A stretch of 6,806 bases of DNA from Sphingomonas sp. (GCA_013822915.1 PNLG01000120.1:1-6806); one strand, 5' to 3'; shown: positions 1 to 5,504, counted from the stretch's first letter. The notes: generated from the letters alone by a model not told the origin. Program-made: numbers and translations.

Positions 1-892
1 GGCCGGGCCAGCGCGCGCAGACATCAGCTTTCAGCGTGGCCGAAAACGGCGCGGAGGTGCAGGTCTTCAGCCGAAAGCTCGACAAGTCGAACGCATCGAA
101 ATCGGGGATCGCCATGATGCGACTATATTGCACCGGCACCAGCATCGCGTGCGTCGCGCGGTGCGCCTGCGCCATCTCCAGAAAGCGGCGCGCGTCGAAT
201 TTTGCCATGATCACCGCCGTGCCGCCCCAGCCGAGCGTGGGGAGGAACACCACCAGCGTCGTATTGGAATAGAGTGGCGTCGCCACCATCGTCACCGCAT
301 CGCCAAAGCCCGCGCCCGCATTTCGGTGGATATGCGCCCATCGCATTGCGTGGCTTTGCACAATACCCTTGGGCGTGCCGGTAGTGCCCGAGGAATAGAT
401 AATGTTGAACGGATCATCGGGTGCCGTCGCGACCGGGGCGGGGCGGGAGCCCTCGGGGGCGAGCCAGGTCGCGTGATCGTCGCTGCCGATGCGGATGATC
501 CGCGCGGCAATCGCCTGCCCACTCAGCGCGTCATCGGCGGCGGCATCGACAAATACCTGCGCCGCGCCGCAATCGGCGATCATCGCGGCGAGTTGTTCGG
601 GCGTTGACCCCGGTGCGAGCGGCGTCGCCGCACCGCCCGCGCGCAGCGTGCCGAGGAAGAGCGCCGCATAGGCAATTGATGGCGCGCCGATAATCGCCAC
701 CGCCTGCCCCTGCGCGAGCCCGTCGCGCTGAAGTGCGGCCGCAATCCGGTCCATCATCCGGTCAAGTTCGGCATAGCTGAACGCGCCGTCTTCGCCGATA
801 ACCGCAGGCTTGCTCCCGCGCTCGACCGCATGAAGGCGGATGAGATCGGGCAATGTCGAAAAATTGCTGGCAAGCGCATCGGCGGCAGACAT
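1..892 (-). CDS. AMP-forming acyl-CoA synthetase/ligase, partial (C-terminus outside window)
   Basis: Reading the minus strand from the ATG at 892-890 gives an open frame of 297 residues that runs off the left edge without a stop. It is an adenylate-forming (ANL superfamily) enzyme. These activate a carboxylic acid with ATP to an acyl-AMP and then usually form the CoA thioester in the cytoplasm. Residues 31-110 have the N-terminal AMP-binding pattern (FSYAELD near 38-44, then an LGTLRAGG segment). Residues 166-176 are the phosphate-binding loop YSSGTTGTPKG, a near-perfect family signature. Residues 279-284 (TSAPFS) match the 'GGAPLS'-like segment. Family members run to roughly 500 residues, so about 40% is missing, including the hinge and C-terminal Lys domain. 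The start is supported by AGGGAG (901-906) 8 nt upstream. It is divergent from the GST gene. Substrate is unknown; fatty, aromatic or other acids are all possible. Confidence 0.93.
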   Translation of the reverse strand, partial: MSAADALASNFSTLPDLIRLHAVERGSKPAVIGEDGAFSYAELDRMMDRIAAALQRDGLAQGQAVAIIGAPSIAYAALFLGTLRAGGAATPLAPGSTPEQLAAMIADCGAAQVFVDAAADDALSGQAIAARIIRIGSDDHATWLAPEGSRPAPVATAPDDPFNIIYSSGTTGTPKGIVQSHAMRWAHIHRNAGAGFGDAVTMVATPLYSNTTLVVFLPTLGWGGTAVIMAKFDARRFLEMAQAHRATHAMLVPVQYSRIMAIPDFDAFDLSSFRLKTCTSAPFSATLKADVCARWPG

Positions 893-900
893 ACACTTTG

Positions 901-906
901 CTCCCT
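901..906 (-). promoter_or_regulatory. Ribosome binding site of the acyl-CoA synthetase gene
   Basis: On the minus strand AGGGAG lies 8 nt before the ATG at 892. This fixes the start of the truncated gene, whose frame has no stop inside the window. Confidence 0.75.
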
Positions 907-941
907 TTGCCTATCCCGCTAGGCGAGCGCGGTTGGAAATG

Positions 942-956
942 CCATACGCGATATTC
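942..956. promoter_or_regulatory. Shared 15-bp motif, copy 1 (putative operator or promoter element)
   Basis: CCATACGCGATATTC matches CCATACCCGATATTC at 5490-5504 in 14 of 15 bases. It ends 24 nt before the GST start codon, against 25 nt for copy 2 before the acyl-CoA dehydrogenase start. It also lies 49 nt upstream of the divergent acyl-CoA synthetase start, so one site could serve both directions. No well-spaced -35/-10 pair was found around it, so it may be a regulator binding site or part of a non-consensus promoter. The function is inference; the match and the spacing are seen directly. Confidence 0.55.
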
Positions 957-966
957 GAAAACGGGA

Positions 967-972
967 AGAGGG
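967..972 (+). promoter_or_regulatory. Ribosome binding site of the GST gene
   Basis: AGAGGG lies 8 nt upstream of the ATG at 981, a good Shine-Dalgarno match and spacing. Confidence 0.65.
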
Positions 973-980
973 TGTGAGCA

Positions 981-1595
981 ATGATCTATTATGACGCCGC
1001 CAATCCGGCGCCAAACCCGCGACGGGTGCGCATTTTTCTGGCGGAAAAAGGGATTAAGCTGACCACCAAGCTGCTGTCGATCCCGGCGGGGGAGCACAAA
1101 TCGGCGGATTTTTTGAGCATCAACCCGCTGGGGCAAATCCCGGCACTCGCGCTTGATGATGGCGATGTGATTACCGAAAGCGTATCGATCTGCCGCTTTC
1201 TGGAAGCGCTCAACCCCGATCCGCCGCTGTTCGGGCGCGGGCCAAAGGGGGTGGCCGAGGTTGATATGTGGGTGCGCCGGGTCGAGCTGCGCCTGATGGT
1301 GCCGGTGGGCATGGTGTGGGCGCATACCCACCCGTTCACCGCCCGCGTCGTGAAGCCGCAATATACCGAATATGGCGAGAGCAACCGCCCCCGCGCGCGC
1401 GCCGCGATGGCCGAGATTGATACAGCACTCGCGACGCGACCCTGGCTGGCGGGCAAGGATTTTTCGATGGCGGATATTGTGCTGCTTTCGGTGGTCGATT
1501 TTGCCGAGTGGATCGGGCTGAAAATGCCTGAGGAACTGGCGGCTTTGCGGGGATGGCATGAGCGCGCGTCGGCGCGCCCCAGTGCTGCTGCATGA
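981..1595 (+). CDS. Glutathione S-transferase-like protein
   Basis: A 204-residue protein of normal GST length. Residues 1-80 form the thioredoxin-like N-terminal domain: a first beta strand MIYYD, a helix with NPRRVRIFLAEKGI (12-25), the conserved cis-proline in GQIPAL (P54), and the glutathione gamma-glutamyl contact pair E66-S67 in ITESVSI. Residues 90-200 form the helical C-terminal domain, with the N-capping box S162-x-x-D165 in FSMADI. GSTs conjugate, reduce or isomerise electrophiles using glutathione; the substrate here is unknown. At the usual catalytic Ser/Cys position the sequence reads N12-P13, so the activating residue is unclear (Y3 and Y4 are nearby). The start is supported by AGAGGG at 967-972, 8 nt upstream of the ATG. 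It is the first gene of an operon with the SDR: its stop codon lies within the 14-bp duplication before the SDR start. Confidence 0.92.
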   Translation: MIYYDAANPAPNPRRVRIFLAEKGIKLTTKLLSIPAGEHKSADFLSINPLGQIPALALDDGDVITESVSICRFLEALNPDPPLFGRGPKGVAEVDMWVRRVELRLMVPVGMVWAHTHPFTARVVKPQYTEYGESNRPRARAAMAEIDTALATRPWLAGKDFSMADIVLLSVVDFAEWIGLKMPEELAALRGWHERASARPSAAA

Positions 1596-1613
1596 GTGCT
1601 GCTGCATGAGTGC
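1581..1613 (+). repeat. 14-bp tandem duplication spanning the GST stop and SDR start
   Basis: AGTGCTGCTGCATG occurs at 1581-1594 and again at 1595-1608, followed by a partial third unit AGTGC (1609-1613). The length is not a multiple of three, so the two copies are read in different frames. Removing one copy would leave an ATGA in which the GST stop TGA directly overlaps the SDR ATG. The present arrangement therefore looks like a duplication of an ancestral coupled junction. Confidence 0.9.
1592..1609 (+). other. Five-codon mini-ORF relaying translation between GST and SDR
   Basis: The ATG at 1592 overlaps the GST stop as ATGA (1592-1595). It opens a frame encoding MSAAA that stops at TGA 1607-1609, which itself overlaps the SDR start as ATGA (1606-1609). 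Two stop-start overlaps are thus chained by the 14-bp duplication. No Shine-Dalgarno-like stretch precedes either internal ATG, so translation of the SDR may depend on ribosomes re-initiating. Whether the pentapeptide is made is not known; it may be only a by-product of the duplication. Confidence 0.45.
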
Positions 1614-2409
1614 GGCAGGCGGTTGGGCAGGTCGCGTTGCGGTCGTCACCGGCGGCGGCACTGGCATTGGCGCGGCGACGGTGCGGATGCTCGCTGAGCG
1701 GGGCGTAGCGTGCGTCATCAACTATGCCACTAGCAAGGACGACGCCGACGCCCTTGCCGCCGAAGTGGGCAGTGGTGCGATTGCGGTCCGCGCCGATATT
1801 ACTGACGATGCACAATGCCACGCGCTTGCCGATGCGGCGGTCACGGCGTTTGGGCGGATCGACTTTCTGGTCAATAATTCGGGCCGCACCAAATTTGCCG
1901 CGCATGAGGATCTGGACGCGCTGTCGGCGGCGGATTTTGTCGACATCTATCAGTTGAATGTGATCGCCGCGTTTCAAATGGTCCGCGCCTGTGCTCCGGC
2001 GATGAAGGCGGGGGATGCCAGCGCGATCGTCAATATCGCCTCGGTCGCGGGGGTGTTTGGCATGGGGTCATCGGTCGCCTATGCCGCGTCAAAGGGCGCG
2101 CTGATCACGATGACCAAGAGCCTTGCGCGCGTGATGGCACCGGCCATTCGCGTGAACGCAGTCGCGCCCGGCTATGTCGGCACCGGCTGGTTCGAAAAAC
2201 GGCTGGGGGCAGAGGGATTTGCCAAGCTCAACGACCGCATCGCCGCCAGCGTGCCGATGGCGCTCGCCACGATGGCGCCCGATGTCGCGGCGCCCGTCGT
2301 CAGCCTGCTCGACCCGGCGATGCGCAGCGTGACCGGCGAAGTGATGCTGGTGGATGCAGGCGGGCACCTCGACGTCGCGCTCAGCCGACGCCCGGGGCGC
2401 GAGGGATAG
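1606..2409 (+). CDS. Short-chain dehydrogenase/reductase (SDR family oxidoreductase)
   Basis: A 267-residue classical SDR, expected to be a cytosolic NAD(P)-dependent alcohol dehydrogenase or ketoreductase. Visible motifs: cofactor-binding T15-GGGTGIG-22; N90-N-S-G93, a variant of the usual NNAG; N118 in QLNV; catalytic S146, Y159 and K163 (YAASK), with the normal 13-residue Ser-Tyr spacing; and P188-G189 after the active site. The second beta strand ends INYATS without an acidic residue, which favours NADP(H) over NAD (inference). An in-frame ATG at 1558 would add 16 residues (including HECCC) that lie wholly inside the GST gene and have no SDR counterpart. ATG 1606 starts directly before the typical GRVAVVTGG strand and is preferred. 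No ribosome binding site precedes it, so coupling to the upstream GST is likely. Specificity could be beta-hydroxyacyl, sugar-like or xenobiotic alcohols. Confidence 0.93.
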   Translation: MSAAGGWAGRVAVVTGGGTGIGAATVRMLAERGVACVINYATSKDDADALAAEVGSGAIAVRADITDDAQCHALADAAVTAFGRIDFLVNNSGRTKFAAHEDLDALSAADFVDIYQLNVIAAFQMVRACAPAMKAGDASAIVNIASVAGVFGMGSSVAYAASKGALITMTKSLARVMAPAIRVNAVAPGYVGTGWFEKRLGAEGFAKLNDRIAASVPMALATMAPDVAAPVVSLLDPAMRSVTGEVMLVDAGGHLDVALSRRPGREG

Positions 2410-2410
2410 T

Positions 2411-3628
2411 TTAGGGGGCCGTATCGTCGGCGCCCGCGCGTCCGAGCACTTTCCACACCACGATCACCAGCGCCGTCCCCGCCAGTGCGGCGGCCAGTGC
2501 GAACGCCGCGCCCGGCTGCCCCCGTGCAACACCTGCCGCCAGCGCTTGAGTCAGCATTAGCGGCGCGATGATCGCCGCCACGCTGTTCAGACTGCCGACG
2601 CCCCCCTGCAAAGCGCCCTGATGCGACGCATCGGCCATGCGCGACAGCAGCGTGTTCATCGCCGGAAACACCAGCGCGGACAGGCCGCTGACCAGGAAAA
2701 CGGCATAGGCCTGCCACCCGGCGGTGATGAAAATATACGACAGGAACGCGCCGGTCCCGCTGGCCAGCCCGATCACCGCTGCGCGCCGTTCCCCGATCCG
2801 CGCCATGATCGGCCCAGTGGCAAATGTCTGTACACTCGCCATCACCAGCCCGACAAACGCCAGCGACCAGCCGATCGCGGTCGCATCCCAGCCAAAGCGC
2901 GCCGCGCTCCAGAACGACCAGGTCGCCGGATACACCATGCTCGCCACTTGCCAGCAGAACCAGGCGATCAGCAGCGGGGCGGCATTCCCGCTTTTGAACA
3001 GCGGCGCGAACGCGCTCACGACATTGGCGCGGCGCCAATCAAACGGGCGGCGCAATTCAGGGGCAAGCGATTCGGGCAGGATCACGATCATTGCAATCGC
3101 ATTGGCCAGCGCGAGCGCGGCGGCGGCGAGAAAGGGCGCCTGTGGCCCCAATCCCGCCAGCACGCCGCCAAGTGCGGGGCCAATGATAAAGCCAAGGCCA
3201 AACGCCGCCCCGATCCAGCCGAACACGGTTGAGCGTTTTTCCGGGGTACTGGCATCGGCGAGTGCGGCGCTGGCAGGGCCATAAATCGCACCTGTCACGC
3301 CCGCAATCGCGCGCCCGACGAACAGCCAGGCAAGCGTTGGCGCAAACGCCATCATCGCATAATCGGCGGCAAAGGCGAGCATCGAGGCGATCAGCACCGG
3401 GCGCCGCCCAAACCGATCGCCGAGATTGCCAAGCACGGGGCCGGCAAAGAACTGCATCAGCGCATAAATACCAAGCAGATAGCCCGAAATCCGCGTTGCC
3501 TCATCCAGCCCCGTCGCGCCAAGCCGCATAATCAGCGCGGGCAACACCGGCAACACGACGCCAAAGCCGATCGTGTCGATCAGCACACCGGCCAGCACGG
3601 TGAAAACGATGCGCCGGTCATAGCCCAT
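2411..3628 (-). CDS. MFS transporter, TetA-like (DHA1/TCR type) drug-proton antiporter family
   Basis: A 405-residue, very hydrophobic inner-membrane protein with a pattern consistent with 12 helices and a charged central loop (about 186-202, PESLAPELRRPFDWR). Motif A is G67-N-L-G-D71-R-F-G-R-R76. The motif B arginine is R106 in GRAIAGVTG. The antiporter motif C is G146-F-I-I-G-P151-A-L-G-G155. QGALQG at 337-342 is typical of Tet-type exporters. Acidic D18 (helix 1) and D89 (helix 3) match the positions of the essential aspartates in TetA(B), but the helix 9 aspartate of TetA(B) appears to be Gly (about G291), so tetracycline itself is a doubtful substrate. The start at 3628 is supported by AGGGGG (3634-3639) 5 nt upstream; an ATG at 3685 would add 19 non-hydrophobic residues with no such site. 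It may export a substrate or by-product of the neighbouring pathway (inference). Confidence 0.92.
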   Translation of the reverse strand: MGYDRRIVFTVLAGVLIDTIGFGVVLPVLPALIMRLGATGLDEATRISGYLLGIYALMQFFAGPVLGNLGDRFGRRPVLIASMLAFAADYAMMAFAPTLAWLFVGRAIAGVTGAIYGPASAALADASTPEKRSTVFGWIGAAFGLGFIIGPALGGVLAGLGPQAPFLAAAALALANAIAMIVILPESLAPELRRPFDWRRANVVSAFAPLFKSGNAAPLLIAWFCWQVASMVYPATWSFWSAARFGWDATAIGWSLAFVGLVMASVQTFATGPIMARIGERRAAVIGLASGTGAFLSYIFITAGWQAYAVFLVSGLSALVFPAMNTLLSRMADASHQGALQGGVGSLNSVAAIIAPLMLTQALAAGVARGQPGAAFALAAALAGTALVIVVWKVLGRAGADDTAP

Positions 3629-3633
3629 GATCG

Positions 3634-3640
3634 CCCCCTT
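3634..3640 (-). promoter_or_regulatory. Ribosome binding site deciding the MFS start
   Basis: On the minus strand AAGGGGG sits 5 nt before the ATG at 3628. This selects that start over the in-frame ATG at 3685. Confidence 0.7.
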
Positions 3641-3655
3641 TGCCCAAAGCTGGTA

Positions 3656-3670
3656 TCGCGGCTGCCGCGA
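3656..3670. repeat. Perfect 6-bp inverted repeat with 3-nt loop upstream of the MFS gene
   Basis: TCGCGG-CTG-CCGCGA lies 27 nt upstream of the MFS start codon. It could be an operator for the exporter gene or a small hairpin in its leader. No regulator gene is adjacent to the MFS gene, so the partner is unknown. At high GC such short repeats can also arise by chance. Confidence 0.35.
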
Positions 3671-3721
3671 AAGGGAAACAGCCAATCCGGCGATGCCCGG
3701 CGTGCTGGTCAGCGATCGAGT

Positions 3722-3770
3722 TTGGTGGCGGCCGGGCGCTTGCGGGCGGCAAGACCCGGCCGTTGACCAA
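3722..3770 (-). terminator. Long hairpin after the peroxiredoxin gene, possible terminator without U-tract
   Basis: Nested inverted repeats: TTGGT (3722-3726) pairs with ACCAA (3766-3770), CGGCCGGG (3729-3736) with CCCGGCCG (3755-3762), and CTTGC (3739-3743) with GCAAG (3749-3753). They are separated by small internal loops and close on a 5-nt loop. On the minus strand it begins 8 nt after the peroxiredoxin stop. No T-run follows on either strand, so classical intrinsic termination is not assured. It could equally be a 3'-end stabilising structure or a Rho-linked hairpin. The rest of the 3629-3778 spacer holds only the MFS ribosome binding site and the short inverted repeat at 3656-3670. Confidence 0.45.
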
Positions 3771-3778
3771 GCGACCGG

Positions 3779-4438
3779 TCAGGCGGTGACGCGCAGGCTT
3801 TCCAACACTGCAATCATTTCACCCGGTTCGGGGCGACGGGTATAGTCGGGATTGACCTCGGCGTAGGCGATCTTGCCATCCGTCCCGATCACATAGCGCG
3901 CGGGCATTGGCAGCGTCTGGCTGTCGTCGCCATTGGAGCCGGGCAGATCGACCCCGAAACTTGCGTAGAGCGCCGAGAGTTCGTCTTGCAGCCGAAACCG
4001 CAGGCCAAAGGCATCGGCGACCTGATTGCCGGCATCGCTGAGCACCGGGAAGGTTAAGCTATTGTCGCGAATGGCCTTGCGGCTGCTCGCGGCCTGCTGG
4101 GGCGTGATGGCGATCAATTGCGCGCCGGTCGCGCGGATGGCGTTGGCCGCCTCCTCAAGCGCTTGCAGGTCAAGGTTGCAATAGGGACACCACACGCCGC
4201 GGTAGAAGGTCAGCGCGATGGGCCCACTGGCCAGCAGATCGGTGGCGCGCACCATCCGCCCGTCGGCGTCGGGCAGCGAGAAGTCGGGCGCGCGATCGCC
4301 CGCTTTCAAGGCGCGGTCGGCCTGGCCGGTCGCGATCAGTTCGTCGGTGGTGCGGTGGATGATCGCTACCGCTTCTGGCGGGGCCATGGTGGTTTCGAAC
4401 TGGTGACGGAAGGCGTCGAGCTTTGCTTGGAGTGTCAT
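3779..4438 (-). CDS. AhpC/TSA-family peroxiredoxin-like protein with CPYC motif
   Basis: A 219-residue protein with a thioredoxin fold of the AhpC/TSA type, probably a cytosolic thiol peroxidase or thiol-disulfide oxidoreductase; no signal peptide is seen. Residues 1-45 are a helical, charged N-terminal extension. The domain starts at GDRAPDFSLPDADG (47-60). The active site is FYRGVWC84PYC87, giving a CXXC pair rather than the Thr-x-x-Cys of typical peroxiredoxins; the residue three before C84 is Gly. Later segments include LIAITPQ (107-113) and TFPVLSDAGNQVADAFGL, typical for the family. The C-terminal end PARYVIGTDGKIAYAEVNPDY is the conserved last strand-helix region. The start is supported by AGGG 7 nt upstream of the ATG at 4438. 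It is divergent from the LysR gene, whose product may regulate it. The electron donor and substrate are unknown. Confidence 0.88.
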   Translation of the reverse strand: MTLQAKLDAFRHQFETTMAPPEAVAIIHRTTDELIATGQADRALKAGDRAPDFSLPDADGRMVRATDLLASGPIALTFYRGVWCPYCNLDLQALEEAANAIRATGAQLIAITPQQAASSRKAIRDNSLTFPVLSDAGNQVADAFGLRFRLQDELSALYASFGVDLPGSNGDDSQTLPMPARYVIGTDGKIAYAEVNPDYTRRPEPGEMIAVLESLRVTA

Positions 4439-4459
4439 GGCGTTACCCTATTCAATTGG

Positions 4460-4477
4460 ATGCACCGGATCGTGCAT
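4460..4477. promoter_or_regulatory. Perfect 6-bp inverted repeat, candidate regulator site between peroxiredoxin and LysR genes
   Basis: ATGCAC-CGGATC-GTGCAT is a perfect dyad with a 6-nt spacer, 22 nt upstream of the peroxiredoxin start and about 70 nt upstream of the LysR start. An overlapping wider pair, TTGGATG (4456-4462) and CATCCAA (4492-4498), is also a perfect inverted repeat. Dyads in a divergent LysR-target region are the usual place for LysR binding, although the arms here are not the plain T-N11-A form. Assignment to this LysR protein is inference. Confidence 0.5.
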
Positions 4478-4521
4478 GCCGCTTTCTCGTCCATCCAAAG
4501 TATGAGGGGTAGACAGCAATG

Positions 4522-4551
4522 TCATCTATGATTTATCCATATAATAGATGA
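4522..4551. promoter_or_regulatory. 8-bp inverted repeat overlapping the LysR start codon
   Basis: TCATCTAT (4522-4529) and ATAGATGA (4544-4551) are perfect inverted repeats with a 14-nt AT-rich spacer; the right arm contains the LysR ATG at 4548. The spacer also holds TATG-N7-CATA (4527-4541). TATGAT (4527-4532) resembles a -10 box, and a perfect TATAAT lies at 4540-4545. A regulator bound here would block both transcription start and translation of the LysR gene, which fits autorepression (inference). Confidence 0.45.
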
Positions 4552-5447
4552 ATGACCGGCTGCAGGCCCTGCGCGTTTTTCAGCGCGTTGCCCGTTTGGG
4601 CAGCTTTTCGCGTGCGGGACGCGAGCGCGGGCTATCGCAGCCATCGGTGTCGCGGATCATCTCTGATCTGGAGGCGGCGCTGGGCGCGACGCTGTTTTTG
4701 CGCACGACGCGCGCAGTGGCCCTGACCGAGGCAGGGCTGGCGTATCTGACTCAGATAGAGCCGCTGCTCGCCGCGCTTGACGAGGCTGATTACAGTGTGC
4801 GCGGCACAGGCGAGCTGCGCGGGACACTGCAAGTGGCGCTGTCGTCCGGCTTTGGGGTGCGCGAGGTTGTGCCCCGCTTGCCCGCGTTTATGGCGCAGCA
4901 TCCGGCGCTGCGCGTCAATCTGAATATTAGCGATCAGCGGCAGAATCTGGTCACCGACGGCATCGATATTGCTTTTCGGCTGGGCGATTTGCCTGATTCG
5001 AGCGCGATTGCGCGAAGGCTGGCGTCGGCGCCGCGCGTGCTGGTTGCATCGCCGGGCTATCTGGCGGACGCGCCGCCGCTCGCCCACCCGTCCGATCTCG
5101 CGCGCCACCACATCATCGCCGGGCCAAGCATCGACCCGCAGCAGCATTGGGCATTTGAGCGCGATCAGCGCCGCCTGTCGGTCCGCATTGATGGCCGGAT
5201 ATCGACCGGTGCCAATGAAGCGGCGATTGCGGCGGCCGTCGCCGGGCTGGGGATTGCGCGGGCTTCGTCATGGGGGTGCCGTGCGGAGCTGGAGGCGGGG
5301 GCGCTGGTCACTGTGCTCCCCGAGTGGCGGATGGCGCCGGTGGCGCTTCATGCAATCTTTCCCGGTGTTGCCGGGGCGCCCCCTGCTGCACGGGCGCTGG
5401 CCGATTTTGTGGCGGAGGCGTTGCGCGCGCCAGATACCCTGACCTAA
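4548..5447 (+). CDS. LysR-type transcriptional regulator
   Basis: A 299-residue protein of standard LysR length. Residues 3-62 are the winged helix-turn-helix (LQALRVFQRVARLGSFSRAG, then LSQPSVSRIISDLEAALG as the recognition region, then TRAVALTEAG). A linker helix follows (about 63-90). The effector-binding domain starts at GTLQVALSSGFG (92-103) and includes a GIDIAFRLGDLPDSS segment typical of the CrgA-like subgroup. The start is fixed: an in-frame TAG (4545-4547) directly precedes the ATG, and the wHTH begins at once. No Shine-Dalgarno sequence lies in the preceding 30 nt, so a leaderless or near-leaderless message is possible. It is divergent from the peroxiredoxin-like gene, its most likely target. 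The downstream acyl-CoA dehydrogenase is in the same direction but has its own motif and ribosome binding site. The inducer is unknown. Confidence 0.94.
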   Translation: MNDRLQALRVFQRVARLGSFSRAGRERGLSQPSVSRIISDLEAALGATLFLRTTRAVALTEAGLAYLTQIEPLLAALDEADYSVRGTGELRGTLQVALSSGFGVREVVPRLPAFMAQHPALRVNLNISDQRQNLVTDGIDIAFRLGDLPDSSAIARRLASAPRVLVASPGYLADAPPLAHPSDLARHHIIAGPSIDPQQHWAFERDQRRLSVRIDGRISTGANEAAIAAAVAGLGIARASSWGCRAELEAGALVTVLPEWRMAPVALHAIFPGVAGAPPAARALADFVAEALRAPDTLT

Positions 5448-5489
5448 AGCCCTCTTTGCTCAGCGCGGATTATGTGCCAGATCTTGTCA

Positions 5490-5504
5490 CCATACCCGAT
5501 ATTC
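5490..5504. promoter_or_regulatory. Shared 15-bp motif, copy 2, upstream of acyl-CoA dehydrogenase
   Basis: CCATACCCGATATTC differs by one base from copy 1 at 942-956 and ends 25 nt before the dehydrogenase ATG. It lies in the 82-nt gap after the LysR stop, which otherwise contains only a ribosome binding site. TTGTCA (5484-5489) directly abuts the motif, but no -10 box at proper spacing was found. This points to the dehydrogenase having its own regulated promoter rather than depending on LysR read-through. Confidence 0.55.

Noticed and set aside
128..607. Plus-strand open frame of 159 codons opposite the acyl-CoA synthetase
   Set aside because: The minus strand here clearly encodes the AMP-binding domain with its phosphate loop; the plus-strand translation is an Arg/His-rich shadow.
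933..955. TTGGAA ... GATATT as a sigma-70 promoter for the GST gene
   Set aside because: The spacing between the two elements is 11 bp, too short for a normal promoter.
1558..1605. Upstream start for the SDR at 1558
   Set aside because: The extra 16 residues lie inside the GST gene and include HECCC. SDR homology begins after ATG 1606, which has the ATGA context.
762..1721. Long minus-strand open frame (319 codons) across the GST gene
   Set aside because: It overlaps two well-supported genes antisense, and its translation is rich in Arg, His and Pro with no family motif, as expected for a shadow frame in GC-rich DNA.
2172..3038. Minus-strand open frame of 288 codons across the SDR end and MFS gene
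   Set aside because: It crosses the SDR-MFS boundary in another frame, shows no domain, and has low-complexity Arg/Gly/Ala content.
3629..3685. Upstream start for the MFS gene at 3685
   Set aside because: It adds a polar 19-residue tail with no ribosome binding site, whereas AGGGGG precedes the ATG at 3628 at good spacing.
4540..4545. TATAAT as the -10 box of the LysR gene
   Set aside because: It would place the transcript start a few bases inside the coding sequence, and no -35 box lies 16-18 bp upstream. Kept only as part of the unusual start-site observation.
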